From Endocalyx cinctus (Eukaryota > Ascomycota > Sordariomycetes > Amphisphaeriales > Apiosporaceae): a DNA stretch of 64,000 bases. The notes beneath the pieces were generated by a model that did no database searches, was not told where the DNA came from, and was given only the letters and a program-made list of their open reading frames with translations. The position numbers were made by a program, and so were the translations under genes. The stretch's first letter is position 1. Each line of letters starts with the position of its first letter. Positions 48,617-59,958 of this stretch are shown here, piece by piece. Where the stretch lies: the NCBI GenBank assembly GCA_001600455.1, contig BCKC01000004.1, positions 1,240,001 to 1,304,000 on the forward strand, given 5' to 3'.

Positions 48617-48727
48617 GGTGTCTTGTTTCCATCCTATGAATATCTAATCCCCTCTCGCCATCCATTTTATCAACATAACAAACAACTATTCGTAAAAACC
48701 GCAAAATCACCAACCAGTTATCCGAAA

Positions 48728-49114
48728 ATGAAGACTACTCTCCAACTCCAACTCCTCTTCGCGTCAATCTTCGGCCTTCACTCCGCCGTCCACGTCAGTG
48801 CATACACGTACCAACAGTTCTATTACGGTGACTGCACGGGTTCCGTGACCGCAAGCGGCACCTTCCCGAGCGGGGAGGGCAGCGCCACCGGATGTGTCGA
48901 CCAGGCCGGTGCGTCCGTGCAGTACCTGGGGGGTTTCGGTAGCAACTGCGGTGTCGTCACTTATGACGGGAAAGGATGTCCCGACAGCAAGATCGCGGGA
49001 CGTAAGCCCTTAATTTCAGAAGTGGATGGGGGAGACGCTCACCTTCATAAGAGAGACGGTTGCGCTAAGTTCTCCGGCACTGGTGGCTCTTTCAAAGTTG
49101 TCTGCTACGGTTGA
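48728..49114 (+). CDS. small secreted cysteine-rich protein, effector-like
   Basis: Encodes 128 residues without an intron. Residues 1-25 form a signal peptide (Lys2, hydrophobic core LLFASIFGL, cleavage predicted after VHVSA). The mature part has six cysteines (36, 56, 74, 84, 112, 126), enough for three disulfides, and is rich in Gly and Ser. A dibasic Lys108-Arg109 site (HLHKR) precedes GCAKFSG and could be a Kex2 processing site. No transmembrane segment follows the signal. I do not recognise the family; size, secretion signal and even cysteine number resemble candidate effectors or small extracellular proteins of fungi. The start at 48728 is the first ATG in the frame; a TATA box lies upstream. 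It stands alone at the edge of the gene desert. Confidence 0.75.
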   Translation: MKTTLQLQLLFASIFGLHSAVHVSAYTYQQFYYGDCTGSVTASGTFPSGEGSATGCVDQAGASVQYLGGFGSNCGVVTYDGKGCPDSKIAGRKPLISEVDGGDAHLHKRDGCAKFSGTGGSFKVVCYG

Positions 49115-49586
49115 TTCAAGGAAGACGGCGTAAAGGGGGAAGGAGGAAGGCTCATGCAAACAGTTTCGGAACTAGCAGACAAAGGACGTAGGAGTGTAAA
49201 GCCGTAGAGATAATTATAGCCAATGAAAATTTCTAATCTCTATTATCGATTCATCTCTAGATTATTTCTTGAAACATCAAGAGATTCTCGCTAATTTATC
49301 ATCGGCAGAAACGTAAAAGTATTGTTGCTTTCCTTGTTGGTTGCGGACAATAGAAGGATAGACAATAACCAATATTAACCATTACATTGATCCTCAGCCC
49401 ATTATCTCTGCACAATCAACGATTGATGACAGAAGTAGTTACAATTGCAGTCAAAGTTACCGCTATTGGGGTATAACTTCGACACGACCACCCACAAGCG
49501 GATTAAATAACTCGACTCCACGCCTACAGCAATTATAACCTCCCATTAAACAACGCCACTAGTCTCAGTCCAACGATACGAATGCT
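49115..49586. other. convergent 3' regions
   Basis: About 470 nt between the convergent secreted-protein and transporter genes; no other gene seen. Confidence 0.5.
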
Positions 49587-50965
49587 TTAGTCACGGTGGT
49601 TGTTATCGGTAAGCTCTACGTCGGTTCTCGGCCAGAAGTGGCTCAGATCTCCCACTGGAAGACGAAGCGTAATTCGCATCTCGCCGGCCATGATTATGAA
49701 GCACATATACCAGCCTAGGGCAGCAACCACGAATAGAAGCGCTCCTCCGGCCTTTTTTTTGTTATGAGAGAAAAGGGACACGTCAGCTTATTATTATTAT
49801 TTTTTTATTTTATGGCATTACCCTTGAATTTAAGGTAATCAGGTAATAATATTAAGAGAGAGGAAGTGTGTGTGTGTGTGAGTGTGAGAGAGAGAGAGAG
49901 AGAGAGAGAATATTCTCACCTTTTGCCTAGCGGCGGCAGCCTCGAAATCCCCCTGGGAGACCTTGAAGTAAGCGCTCGAGAGGATCCAGGTAGCGACGCT
50001 AACGAGACCGAAGATGGCGGCGAAGACGGCGTTGATCTTCAGGGTGAAGACGAAGAAGGTGAACAGGGCGAAACCCCAAACAAGTAGGTAGAGGGCCAAG
50101 GCTCCGTTATAAGCCGGGGATCCGAGTCCGGTGGGGTCGTCCGGAGTGGCGAACGGAGTCCCGAGTTGGAGCGTCGGTAGTTGGATTATGCCGAACGAGA
50201 GCCAAAAGACGGAGAAGAGACCTTTTTTTTTTTTTTTTAAGAAACTTCTCTCATAGTATTTTTTTTTTTTTTTTTGGTAGTGAAGTAGTAATTATTGGGT
50301 TTGAGCGAAAAAGGTAAACTCAAGGAAGAGAAAAAAAGAACTTACCCATCACCATCATAGGAAAGAAATTACCCATGATCCATTCGAATACCATAGCAAA
50401 TATTAACAGTACGGGTCCCGTGAAGAAGAAGATTCCACTTATAAAATCTTCAGTTAGAACCAGCCGATATGCAATTGGAAACTCAGCAGCAGCTGTAGGT
50501 GATTGAGTCCACTCACACGACCGGTGAGGCACCTTCGGCACCTCCCCATCCCAACAAGACCATGGCGAAGGTGAAAGTCGATATGACGAAACTGAGGAAT
50601 TATATCAGCAATTATGACGTGATCAGAAATTGGTGACTCTTGTATAGTTTCAGTATGGGTAGAACAAGCTATATTGATAACTCACCCAACGAAACCTAGC
50701 GGGGTGGGATTGGCGAAGCGTCGGTTATAGTCGCCCACGTGAGGGACTTTCGGGGTGAGGTAGAGCTGCGAAGAAAAAAAGAAAGTTAGGCTTAGATATA
50801 AATACGGTGAATTCGGATTTATTTCATCAATTAAAAACAGAGGTTAGGGGTTCTTCGTACTTTCTCAAATAGCTCCGGCGGCATTGTTACACTCGTATCG
50901 GTCCTACGGAGCCCCTTTTCCTCGTCGTGCTGGAGCGGGAGGGAGACTCCTTCGTCTTGAGCCAT
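49587..50965 (-). CDS. GPR1/FUN34/YaaH-family acetate-type transporter
   Basis: A plasma-membrane transporter of the Ato/AcpA family, whose known members move acetate or ammonium or sense acetate. Six exons (50861-50965, 50686-50765, 50517-50591, 50346-50437, 49920-50221, 49587-49751) join in phase to give 272 residues, the normal size. The order fits six helices: FVISTFTFAMVLLGWGG, GIFFFTGPVLLIFAMVFEW, LFSVFWLSFGIIQLPTL, ALYLLVWGFALFTFFVF, FAAIFGLVSVATWILSSAYF and GGALLFVVAALGWYMCFI, ending in the family hallmark LRLPVGDLSHFW. In helix 1 the usual NPxPxGL motif appears as NPTPLGFVG. Exon 3 uses a GTGAGT donor just before an in-frame stop, which supports the model. An (GT)n(GA)n microsatellite sits in intron 5. 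Confidence 0.88.
49866..49909 (+). repeat. (GT)n(AG)n microsatellite inside a transporter intron
   Basis: Compound dinucleotide repeat within the last intron (49752-49919) of the transporter gene. Confidence 0.9.
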
Positions 50966-53400
50966 AATTATAATGAAATTTACCCCTGATTGGACTGAAT
51001 TGACGTTTTTATCTCGGTCTGTAATCTAGTCCTCGTATGAAAACAAACAAGAATACGAGGCTAATAATCTCAAACAAGATGAAATTTTGACTATTTCAGA
51101 GAGAACCGCTCTTGGAAAAAAAGAAAAGATGAAATTAGGCCAACCTTGTGCGTATTTATATTTTTCTATCTTGCAGGAACTACATTTGATGTCTCCAACG
51201 CGTTTTAACGAGGAACACAGGTAGACTCTTAAGCGATACATTTCCATCTTCCTTACCAAACCCGAAGTCACGTCTCAGCCAACATCGATGTCTCAGCAAT
51301 CTGTCATACAGCGCCAAGCACGCCAAGTCCCGGTCCCTGAACGGCTAGACGTTGTGATACCCCTCAGCTCGATCATCCCATTCCCGTTGAAAAGGGGGGT
51401 TATAGTGACAGATGAAGGGGAGTGAAAGAGCGAGAGTGGGGAGGATTGATGGATAGCCAGAGTCGGCTAAAAGTGGCTCGGTCCCGAGATAGAGTTAACA
51501 ATAGAGACAGATAGAGTTAACAATAGAGTCAGATAGAGGTAACAATAGAGACAAAGCTCGAAATAAGCATGAGCAGGGCGGGAGAACCACTCGATCGATT
51601 GATTAAACCTGGCTCGTATTCTAAGATATAGAATTGGGTATTATCTAAATAACGCTCTATCCTACCTCAAATCTAAGCGTCCTAATCAAATGCGGGGAAC
51701 ATACACCAAGAGAGGGGATGGAGAATCCATTGGCAGAGCTTGATCCAATCATTCAAGTTCGTTCCTGGAATGCTATTCCAACGTTTATTTCCCCGGATTC
51801 CCGTCGTTGGATTCGAGAGGAAGGAAGTGAGCCAATTGGCTCTGCGGGTGAGGTGAGATTTGGGGTAGGGTAGGATATAGAAGAGACGTTTGTTGTACGT
51901 AATGAGGAGGTTACAGCTACGTTCTAACGCGGAGACGAACTTATACCTAGATTCGGCAAATCAGATAATATTCATCTTTTATTGAAAGAGGGTAGAAGTT
52001 ACGAAAAACAATTCTTGCTCATGTATCTCATAAACCCCCCAATCCCCCAACTTTTTTTTTTTTTTTTTTTTTTTTGAGTACGTTTCATTATCTGTCAGTT
52101 ACTTTGCAGCTACGGGCTAGGATTAGGGAACTGCTCTTCAAATTTTTAGGGAACAAACCCACTAACCCCGCTATAAGTTGTGACATATGTACTATCGTGG
52201 ACTGCACTGTCATACTGCACGGCTCATACAATGAAAACAATCAACAGCCAGTTGGCACGACACTTTGATAATGACTTTGCATTTATCAGGTTAAATAATT
52301 CGAAATTGATATGGCTTAAAATTCCTGCTTCAGATAAACTTAGTTTATATACTATCATGCTCTTTACTTGTTCTTATGAAGAAATAATTGTGTAAAAGAA
52401 TAGTAAGCAAACCTGGTCTTATGGCTGTTAGATTAAGCTTAGTGAGGCTTAACTGCTATATGGTAGAAAGAGAGCTACATGTGTGGATGCTCGCCGCATA
52501 TGATGACCTAGGTATTAAGAGAACTGATTCTTATGAAGGCTAGCTATGTACTCGGAGATGTCAAATTTTAACGTACGTATACCTACAGCCGCTAATAGAT
52601 AAATGGCATCAATATTCTGCCGTGTCTCTGCAGGACTCTTTTGCATTGCATTGCATGGCACGGCAGCATCTCATTTCCGACCCCAAAGTCGCACGAAGCA
52701 GCACGATACGACGTTCATAATGGTTCAACCTAAGTCATATATTTAATTTGATAGGAGACTTTCTTCCTCCTCTAGACGTGTGCCTAATTTATCGTTATCG
52801 TCGTCGTCATCAATAAAATTACTAAGGAGCGAGAAAAAGTCAATTATGAAAAGAGAAAGAAGAAAAGAAAAGAAGCACCAAAAGTTGTACCCCTGGTTAG
52901 ATGACGTAGACGAGAAGAATGATCGCGTCGCAATATTGAGTAGAAGCTTGCAATATTATCTCCTGCTCACCGATACCCCCGACTAGTCGGTTAGTCGCTG
53001 TTCCAAGTTCTCTACATAGAACCCCTTATATACGGCTCGGACAGACCCTTAGTTTCTCGTTGCTACCCGGTCGGGGGGTAAAATTTATACAATAAAGACG
53101 CAGTAGCAATATCGTCAATATAATTCATTAGTACTTCACCTGAGATAATTCAAATGTGGCCTAGATAAAGATAATGGTTGATGTAAGGAAAAAAAAATAA
53201 ATAAATAAGGAAACATAAGTCAGTGGGTTAATTACATGACGTCGTCACTTACCTATCGGCTGCGTAATAAGTGGACTTCGGGACCCTACGTAGACTCCGT
53301 ATTCGGTACTTGAAAAGAATTAATTGGAAAAATCCATCTTGGACAATGGACACTGCGTTGTCGTTGCTGGTTTTGAAATAGGCGAACTCCGTGACCGAAC
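50966..53400. other. intergenic region, no gene recognised
   Basis: About 2.4 kb. It contains the transporter promoter, a 22-bp minisatellite and a T-run of about 24 near 52051-52075. Short frames at 52074-52395 and 52780-52986 show no recognisable similarity. Confidence 0.45.
51487..51552 (+). repeat. 22-bp minisatellite x3
   Basis: Three head-to-tail copies of AGATAGAGTTAACAATAGAG plus two bases (unit 22 nt), at 51487, 51509 and 51531; copies 2 and 3 differ from the first by one base each. Confidence 0.9.
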
Positions 53401-53784
53401 ATGGTGGCACCTAACGCCGGCAAGGAATTCAACGAGAAGAGTATAAACATGGCGTTCGACGCTGCTAACGCCATCTATTAAGCCGGTAACAGCCCCTGGG
53501 GCAATGTCGATGCCATTTCCATGCTAAGAATGTACTCTTCGAGAACCTCTCATTTTCGACACGAGGGCGTGCAGCCCCTCACATCTACGTCCGAAGGGCC
53601 TGCCAAGACGGCCGATTACTTCTTCGTTCCGGACGGGTAGGACCAAGCCGCCGCCGCTCTCAAAGGCGGTATGGCGGACGGCTTCTTCAACTGGGATGCG
53701 TGGTCTTGGGATGGCGACGAGATCAACATATTATATAATCCGGAATTATGGGCGGTCAAATCAGAAATAAACAAAGATAGATAG
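53401..53784 (+). pseudogene. pseudogene of an unrecognised gene, two in-frame stops
   Basis: A 128-codon frame with coding-like GC-rich third positions begins MVAPNAGKEFNEKSINMAF and continues through AGNSPWGNVDAISMLR, KTADYFFVPDG and GGMADGFFNWDAWSWDGDE, ending in KDR and a TAG. It is broken by TAA at 53479-53481 and TAG at 53638-53640. The 5' flank also reads like protein in another frame (DNGHCVVVAGFEIGELRD, about 53336-53390), suggesting a frameshift or a lost intron. I do not recognise the family; aromatic and Gly/Asp content suggests a globular protein. The stops would be explained by C-to-T change in CAA and CAG codons. Confidence 0.55.
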
Positions 53785-54149
53785 GAAGAAGGTAACTGGC
53801 CAGTTTGATTTTGAAACAATCGAAAAGAAAGCAAAATGTTTATGATGAATCGAATGTGGAGAGGAGATAGGATTTTTTTCGTTGCTTCTTTGAAAGTGGC
53901 TAGTGGGAATTACAGGCGCCGATAGGTAGGACAGGTAGGAGTTACAGGCCTATAGGGTTAGTGGTGCAGGGGTACGCACCTAAGGCGCCTTGAACAATTT
54001 TCTTTTACTTTTCAGCAGGTAAATCTACAAAGTATGAATACTTCAGTATAAGTAGGTTATAATTCTATAATCATATCAACGAGTCGTTATCAATCGGTTA
54101 AATATCCGAGTCTATTTTATTTCCGACAAATCCCTACCTTACGTACATC
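53785..54149. other. spacer upstream of the 2EXR gene
   Basis: About 365 nt, probably containing the promoter of the downstream gene. It has a repeated AGGTAGGA/GTTACAGGC motif at 53912-53952. No gene seen. Confidence 0.45.
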
Positions 54150-55394
54150 ATGTCGGCAATCTGTTTGACTAGCTTTGAACGTTTCCCCAATCTCCCACCC
54201 GAGCTTCGTCGCCGGATATGGTACTTCGCGATAAGCGACCATCGCGTGGTCGAGGTAAGTATGCCGCCCCAGGCCGAAGAACTGGGTCCCTACTGTAAGA
54301 CAAAGCACACCACCTATCGTAACGCCGCGCCTCCCGCCATGATGGCCGCTTGCGTCGAAGCTCGCGAAGTCGGTCTCGAGCAAGGCGGACGCCTTTTCCT
54401 AGGCGGCGACCGGGAGTCGCTGCCTGACGTGCCCAACTCCGACGCGCCCGACGTGCTGAATCCCTGGATCTTCACCGCGCGCGATCACGTCCACGTCAAC
54501 TGGCGATCCTCGTACGGCAGCGTCCACGACCCGCCCGCGGGCCCGATACCGTGGTACTTTGATTGGTCCCGGAGCATCGGCGCGCGGACCAGCTTCTCCT
54601 TCGACATGTCGTGCTTGACCTCGACGCTTATGAATCATGGGTACGTGAGCTACTTTAGATGGAGTAGGGCCCAGTCACTATGCTCGTTTCTAGACCGCTA
54701 CGGGCTCGACGAATATTCCGTCTGCGCCATGACCATCGTGATCCACGTGCCGGAGCATGCGGTGCGCGAGGTCGATTTTGGCGTTTTCGACAAATTGGCC
54801 GCTCCGGTCCAGCTTGTTGATGCGCACGACGAGGAGACAATAGATAAGATGTACCAGCTTTGGAAAGAGTATCACACCGTGCGCGAAAAGAAGTATCGCC
54901 TCCAGAACGGCACGGCTCTAGGTCCGAAAGATGTGGAACCCGGACGGCTATTCAAGAAGCTAACCGAGCCGGGTCCGTTCCAAGATACGCTGAACAATTG
55001 GAAGTCGAACTTTGAGACAATATGGTTGTGCTATAAATTCATGGACAGCAACGCGTCGGGCGACGAGCCCCCTGAAGATATATGGGAACCGGGCACGGCT
55101 CCGTCGGACCCCACCGCCATCTACACGATGATGAACAAGTTTGAACTCAGCCATCCGTGGGTTACAGAGGCGATCAGGGTCATGCCAAAATTCAAACCTG
55201 TCATCATGTTCCGTCACTGTTCAGAAACATGTTACAAAAGGTCGGTTCAACCACAAAACGTCAGTCCGTGGGAGATAATCAACGGTACGATCCGTAGGAA
55301 CTCATCAGATCATCTCGCAACGCCTAGGGCCCCTAGTTCGTTAAGGAATGGCTTACATAGTATTTATTCAATGCACCGTACACCACCAAGATAA
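54150..55394 (+). CDS. 2EXR-domain protein
   Basis: A single-exon gene for 414 residues. Residues 9-35 (FERFPNLPPELRRRIWYFAI) are the signature opening of the 2EXR (F-box-like) domain found in large families of Sordariomycete and Leotiomycete proteins of unknown function; the domain continues to about residue 115 through a loop with AMMAACVEAREVG. The remainder (IPWYFDWSRS, SFSFDMSCL, YGLDEYSVCAMTIVIHVPE) is typical of the group. No signal peptide or membrane segment. It lies next to a pseudogene, as often happens for this expanding family. Function is unknown; a role as substrate adaptor is only suggested by F-box resemblance. Confidence 0.85.
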   Translation: MSAICLTSFERFPNLPPELRRRIWYFAISDHRVVEVSMPPQAEELGPYCKTKHTTYRNAAPPAMMAACVEAREVGLEQGGRLFLGGDRESLPDVPNSDAPDVLNPWIFTARDHVHVNWRSSYGSVHDPPAGPIPWYFDWSRSIGARTSFSFDMSCLTSTLMNHGYVSYFRWSRAQSLCSFLDRYGLDEYSVCAMTIVIHVPEHAVREVDFGVFDKLAAPVQLVDAHDEETIDKMYQLWKEYHTVREKKYRLQNGTALGPKDVEPGRLFKKLTEPGPFQDTLNNWKSNFETIWLCYKFMDSNASGDEPPEDIWEPGTAPSDPTAIYTMMNKFELSHPWVTEAIRVMPKFKPVIMFRHCSETCYKRSVQPQNVSPWEIINGTIRRNSSDHLATPRAPSSLRNGLHSIYSMHRTPPR

Positions 55395-56498
55395 AGCTTG
55401 CAGGAAGAAAATATAGCATCTTAATCCTATGGTTCCATTTCTTGATCATCCGATGTTGCTTTTTAGGAATATCAGGGTAGCTAAAATTTACTCCTATTTT
55501 TGAAAAATTTGATTCACTGTATATACGGCAATGGCGTAGCCCGAAAGATTGAATGGATGAGAAGGATCAATGAAAGGTCCAATACTTATAAACGATAACA
55601 AGATCAGATTTCTTCGCGTATACGAAGGGACGAGCCCCCCGCCCCTTCGACGTAGCGCATCCCCTAACATAATTTAACGAGACCGAATCGAAATGCAGGA
55701 TCCTCATTGGCTGTGAGATATCGTGCATGGGGTACGTGATAGGAACGGATGCAGGAGGTCTACATATACATAAACAGTCCGACGCGGCAGAAGGAGCCTC
55801 ATTGGAAGCGCAGGTAATTAGCGAGTACGTCAGGGATTCAGCGGGAGAATACTACCGCCGGATCCCCTCCAAGCCAAATAAACTATGGCTGAGTCTCTCT
55901 GGCCGTTCTACCGGGTTTTCCCTAGTGGGATTTTGCCCAAGTCTCCTATTCTAACCACCACTCTAACACTATACTACCCCGCACCAGCCACGTATATCGA
56001 GGCTTGATCTTCCCCTGAGTTCCAGACTCGGGCCTTTTTGGGTATGGGATGCAAGTTCACCTGCTTGTATTAACCGCCCGAAATATCACAGTGGATAAAT
56101 GAGTTTAATATAATTGCCTGCAGTGGTAGTACCGGGAATGCTTATATTCACGATCAGAGGCGGTGTCGATAAAACACCACAGAGACCCCTCTCTATTGAA
56201 ATGCAAGCCTCTCACCCGCTTCTTCTTCATGCTGGGACTAGATTCGTCTGTTATATGCAATTGTGCTATTTCATCAAAATCGAGCGCAACTTCAAATATT
56301 TAATTCAAGAATTGACTATATACAGAAGAATCGAAGAATCAGCACTGAATTCATAAAAGTTAATCCAGCTTCTCGCCAATTATCCACCATCCAACCAACT
56401 ACGACCCTCTTCAATTTGGCTTGTCGATAGACAAGAAGGTCGAACAATAGTTGATGATCAACCATAGAAGGTTTTCATTTGTCCGGCGAGATGTGAAT
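55395..56498. other. intergenic region between convergent genes
   Basis: About 1.1 kb. A 75-codon ATG frame at 55727-55954 (+) has no recognised similarity. Otherwise nothing seen. Confidence 0.45.
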
Positions 56499-57692
56499 TT
56501 AGCAAGTCATCTAAAAGGGTAGGTGGTTTTCTCCGATTAGTATATTTCTTCCCCGCTTACTTTTTCTTGATGCCATGAAGAATATAACAGGGAAGGGTGG
56601 AAGGAAATTTATCACTTACAACAGCCGGACCCGGGACGGTGTAGCTGGTGAAGTCGGAGTAAATCTACACATAGGGAAATTTCCGTATTAGCCTTTTCGA
56701 GCACGAATAGAGATAATGGAGGAAGAAGAAGAAGAACAGAAAAGAATTCTCACGTTAGCGGTGTATCCCGGGTCGTCCTCGGAGAATGCACCAGGGATAA
56801 GGGCAGTCTCAGGGGCGTAGGAGCCGGAACCGCCGGTGACGGTGATTTGGGCGCAGGAGATGTAGAACTGGGGGATACCGGCGGGCCAGGGGTTGTGGAT
56901 GGCGAGGGACTGGATGCGCAGCAAGTAATCGCCGTCCTCGATGCAAGAGGGGATTTCTCCGGAGTACGTTTCTATGGATTTTCTTTTTGTCAGTTTTCAC
57001 GTTTGTTTGCTTCTGTGCTGCGCCTTCTGACCGAGACCCATTGGAAGGTGGGCTGGGGAGGAGAAAACTCACGGCTAAGATCCCAAACGGCAGTTCCGCT
57101 AGAGAAATCGGGTCCAACGTCCTTGATCTTGAACCACTCGCCGCTACCGTCGTAGTCGGATGCGGCGGCGGGAGCTTTGGACATGTACATGGAGATAGGA
57201 CCTTGGTGGTAGACGGCCTAGCGGAAGAAAGTAAGTCGGTTATGTATTCGGTTTTTTTTTTTTTTTTTCTAATAGCTGGAATAAAATGAAGGCTAACATA
57301 CAGTGTCAAGGGTGAAAGAGAATGCCTCACCGGCAGTCATCTCAATGGTGTCGGTTCCGGACCCGGTGGCGCCAACGTTACAGCGGAGATCATCCGAGGC
57401 GAGGTCTTAAAGATCGGGTCGATTAGTTCGAATTTCTTAACATTCAAAGTTACGAATATGTATGGCATGGGTATGTTTTGGTTCATCTCAGTACCCTGAG
57501 GACCAAAAGAACAAAATGCTGTAGACAGGTGGTAAATGACAAACCGGTAACAGGGGAGTTCATGTTAGTGTTCTCTCGGATGTATTGGTAGACGTCGAAC
57601 TGGGTAGAACCGGCAGTGAGCGTCTGGAAGATGTAGTGAGCTGAGACGCTGTTGACCGCGAAAGCGGCAGCGAGAGTAGCGATGGCCTTCAT
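56499..57692 (-). CDS. AA9 lytic polysaccharide monooxygenase
   Basis: A secreted copper enzyme that oxidatively cleaves cellulose or related glucans. Six exons (57545-57692, 57302-57405, 57073-57217, 56754-56971, 56620-56664, 56499-56510) encode 223 residues. The signal peptide (1-18, ending SVSA) exposes His19, the N-terminal copper ligand of the histidine brace; His88 ([12 protein letters not shown]) is the second, and Tyr169 in [12 protein letters not shown], with Gln167 and His158, completes the site. The conserved motifs [30 protein letters not shown] and the terminal TVPGPAV are present. The last exon is only 12 nt (ATG ACT TGC TAA), giving the C-terminal Met-Thr-Cys common in AA9; its TTTTAG acceptor is preceded by an ACTAAT branch site. 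No carbohydrate-binding module follows. Confidence 0.93.
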
Positions 57693-59102
57693 AGTGAATG
57701 TCTACGTTGATCGGGGCTGTTCGATAAAGGATGAGGAAAATGGACGTCTAACTCAAACGAACGGCGATACTAAGAAAGAAAGAAAACAAATCAACGATAT
57801 TAACACAGGGGTGGGAGATCAACATATATCAAGCTATATATAATAATAATGCGACATCAATATTTCAGAAGTCATTTTTCTACCATGCACGCTTTGACCG
57901 CGTCCGAAAAAAAGCATATAAAAATAAAAACTACCCAATATTTCTCATCCCTTTCCGCCGACCATACGAATTCGTGATTTATACTGGATGGGGAATCGGA
58001 GGAGCATCGTGTGATGGTTTAGTTTCTTTCCACCACTGACATCCTCCACAGGGTGGGTCGCGGGCTCAACTCAGCTGCTTGCCACGGGCCGGCATTCCAT
58101 CGTGAACTGAAAATAGAGCCATGCCTCCACAGAACAGAGTTTACCGCATGCACAAGCCCGATGGGAACTTTCAGTAGTGTATAGACAACCCTTGGCTGGT
58201 TTACCTGAGTTGAATGAAAAAAAAAAAACAACCAAGAACTAAACAATTCTCAAATCGAGTCGATCCGTGGTTCGTCAGTTCACAGCTTCAGGGGTGGCGG
58301 GCGGTGATAAGCATTGCTTTTGTGGAGAAAAAAAAGGAGGTTATGAAAAGATTAAAATATCCGAAAGAGGAAATATCGGAAGAACGAGTAGTCATCCATT
58401 CGGAAGGTCTTGGCTCGACTAAGTAATCGGATTTTCTATACCGGGCGAACGTGACATGTATATGGCCTAGGGCCTTTTTTCACTCCTTGTTATCGTATTA
58501 TGCTGCATCTTGTTGATTATGATCGCGCCATCTACGTCACTTGGGAAAAGACGAGAATACGGGACACATATAGGAGAAAATAACAGCTTAGCGAAGAATC
58601 ACATAAATGAACAACTGCGCTGGCTACCAGGTAACGTGGTGGGATGTGTACTAGGTTACACGATTCTCAGCACTCCATCCATACTTACACTGAGTGCTCG
58701 AATATATGAAGGCAGATAAATATAGAACTCATAACAGCATTTAATATCTGGGTGACATGACTTCTTAAACACCACGGAAAAACCCTCTGCATAAACAAGA
58801 GCGTGCTATATACCACTGTGAATAAATATTGTCGGGTGATTTTTTTTTTCTTGTCCTGACCGATAATACATAATGTTTAACGGAGACTACATCCGTATGA
58901 TATGACCGAATTGTGACTTATCTGACCCCTGCGAAGAATCCGAAGAAAAAAAAAGAAAAAAAACTGATCTCAGACCAAACCACCGATAAATGAACACATG
59001 CACGCATACATTTATGATATATATTAAACCGAGAGAATCTCCATCGACCATCTTTCTCTTCACACTACCCGTCATATGCGTATCTAATGTAGCCTTATCA
59101 AA
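57693..59102. other. intergenic region
   Basis: About 1.4 kb containing the AA9 promoter on the left and the SDR 3' region on the right. No gene recognised. Confidence 0.5.
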
Positions 59103-59958
59103 TCACACACACCTGCCTCCGTCTACTTCGATATTGACACCAGTGATGAACGCAGCCTCGTCGCTAGCGAGGTAGCAACACGCATTCGCCACATCTTCGG
59201 GAGTCGATCCCCTCCCCAAGGGAATGACCGACTCGAACATCTTCCTGTTCTCGGCCGTGTCGGGTTTGCCTATAAAGAGGTGGGTCATGCCCGTGCTGCC
59301 AATGACAGGGGCTACCGAGTTGAACCGGATCTTGTGGGGTCCGTATTCAACGGCCATTGTCTTTTTTTTTCCCCTCAAGAGTTAGCATACATTTTTCTTA
59401 ATGATACTTAAAGATCGAATCAAGAGAAGAAAAGCGAGATAAGGGAAAGAAAAAAAAAGAAATTACCTTCGTAGCGTTAATAACCGCCGCCTTCGAAGCG
59501 TTATACCACGTCAACCTCGGCCTGGGCCTGACGCCCGCCGTGGACGCGACATTAATAAAGCACGCGGGCCTCTTGTTTTCGAGCAGATACGGCAGAAACA
59601 CGCTCGTCGACAGGTACACGGACTTGACGTTAACGTTCATGACGAGATCAAAATCGGCGTCGACGACGTCCTCAGTCGCCTTGTTGACGTACGAGGCGCC
59701 CGCGTTGTTAACGACAACGTCGATGCCGCCGAAGGTCTCGACCGCTTTCTTCAGGAGCGACTCCCAGTCCGACCGGGACGTCACGTCGGCCCGGGCGAAA
59801 GCGCAGCTTAGCTCCGCGGCGGCCTTCTCGCCCGCGTCCGAGGACAGGTCCGCGATCAGGACGTTGGCGCCTTCGGAGACGAATTTCTTCACGATCCCCT
59901 TCCCAAACCCAGACGCGCCGCCCGTCACAATGACGGTTTTGCCTTGTAAGCGGGCCAT
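59103..59958 (-). CDS. short-chain dehydrogenase/reductase
   Basis: A classical NAD(P)-dependent oxidoreductase of 249 residues encoded by exons 59467-59958 and 59103-59360. The Rossmann motif TGGASGFGKGI is at 12-22, NNAG at 84-87, the catalytic Ser139 (INVASTAG) and Tyr152/Lys156 (WYNASKAA), with Asn110 completing the tetrad. Asp37 after the second strand (LIADLSS) favours NAD(H). The C-terminal GVNIEVDGGRCV is typical of the glucose-1-dehydrogenase/3-oxoacyl-reductase-like SDRs; the physiological substrate cannot be told. The frame extends upstream only to a GTG at 59970, so the ATG at 59958 was taken. The acceptor of exon 2 follows an A-rich run (AAAAAG). The plus-strand frame at 59540-60037 is a shadow. 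Confidence 0.93.
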
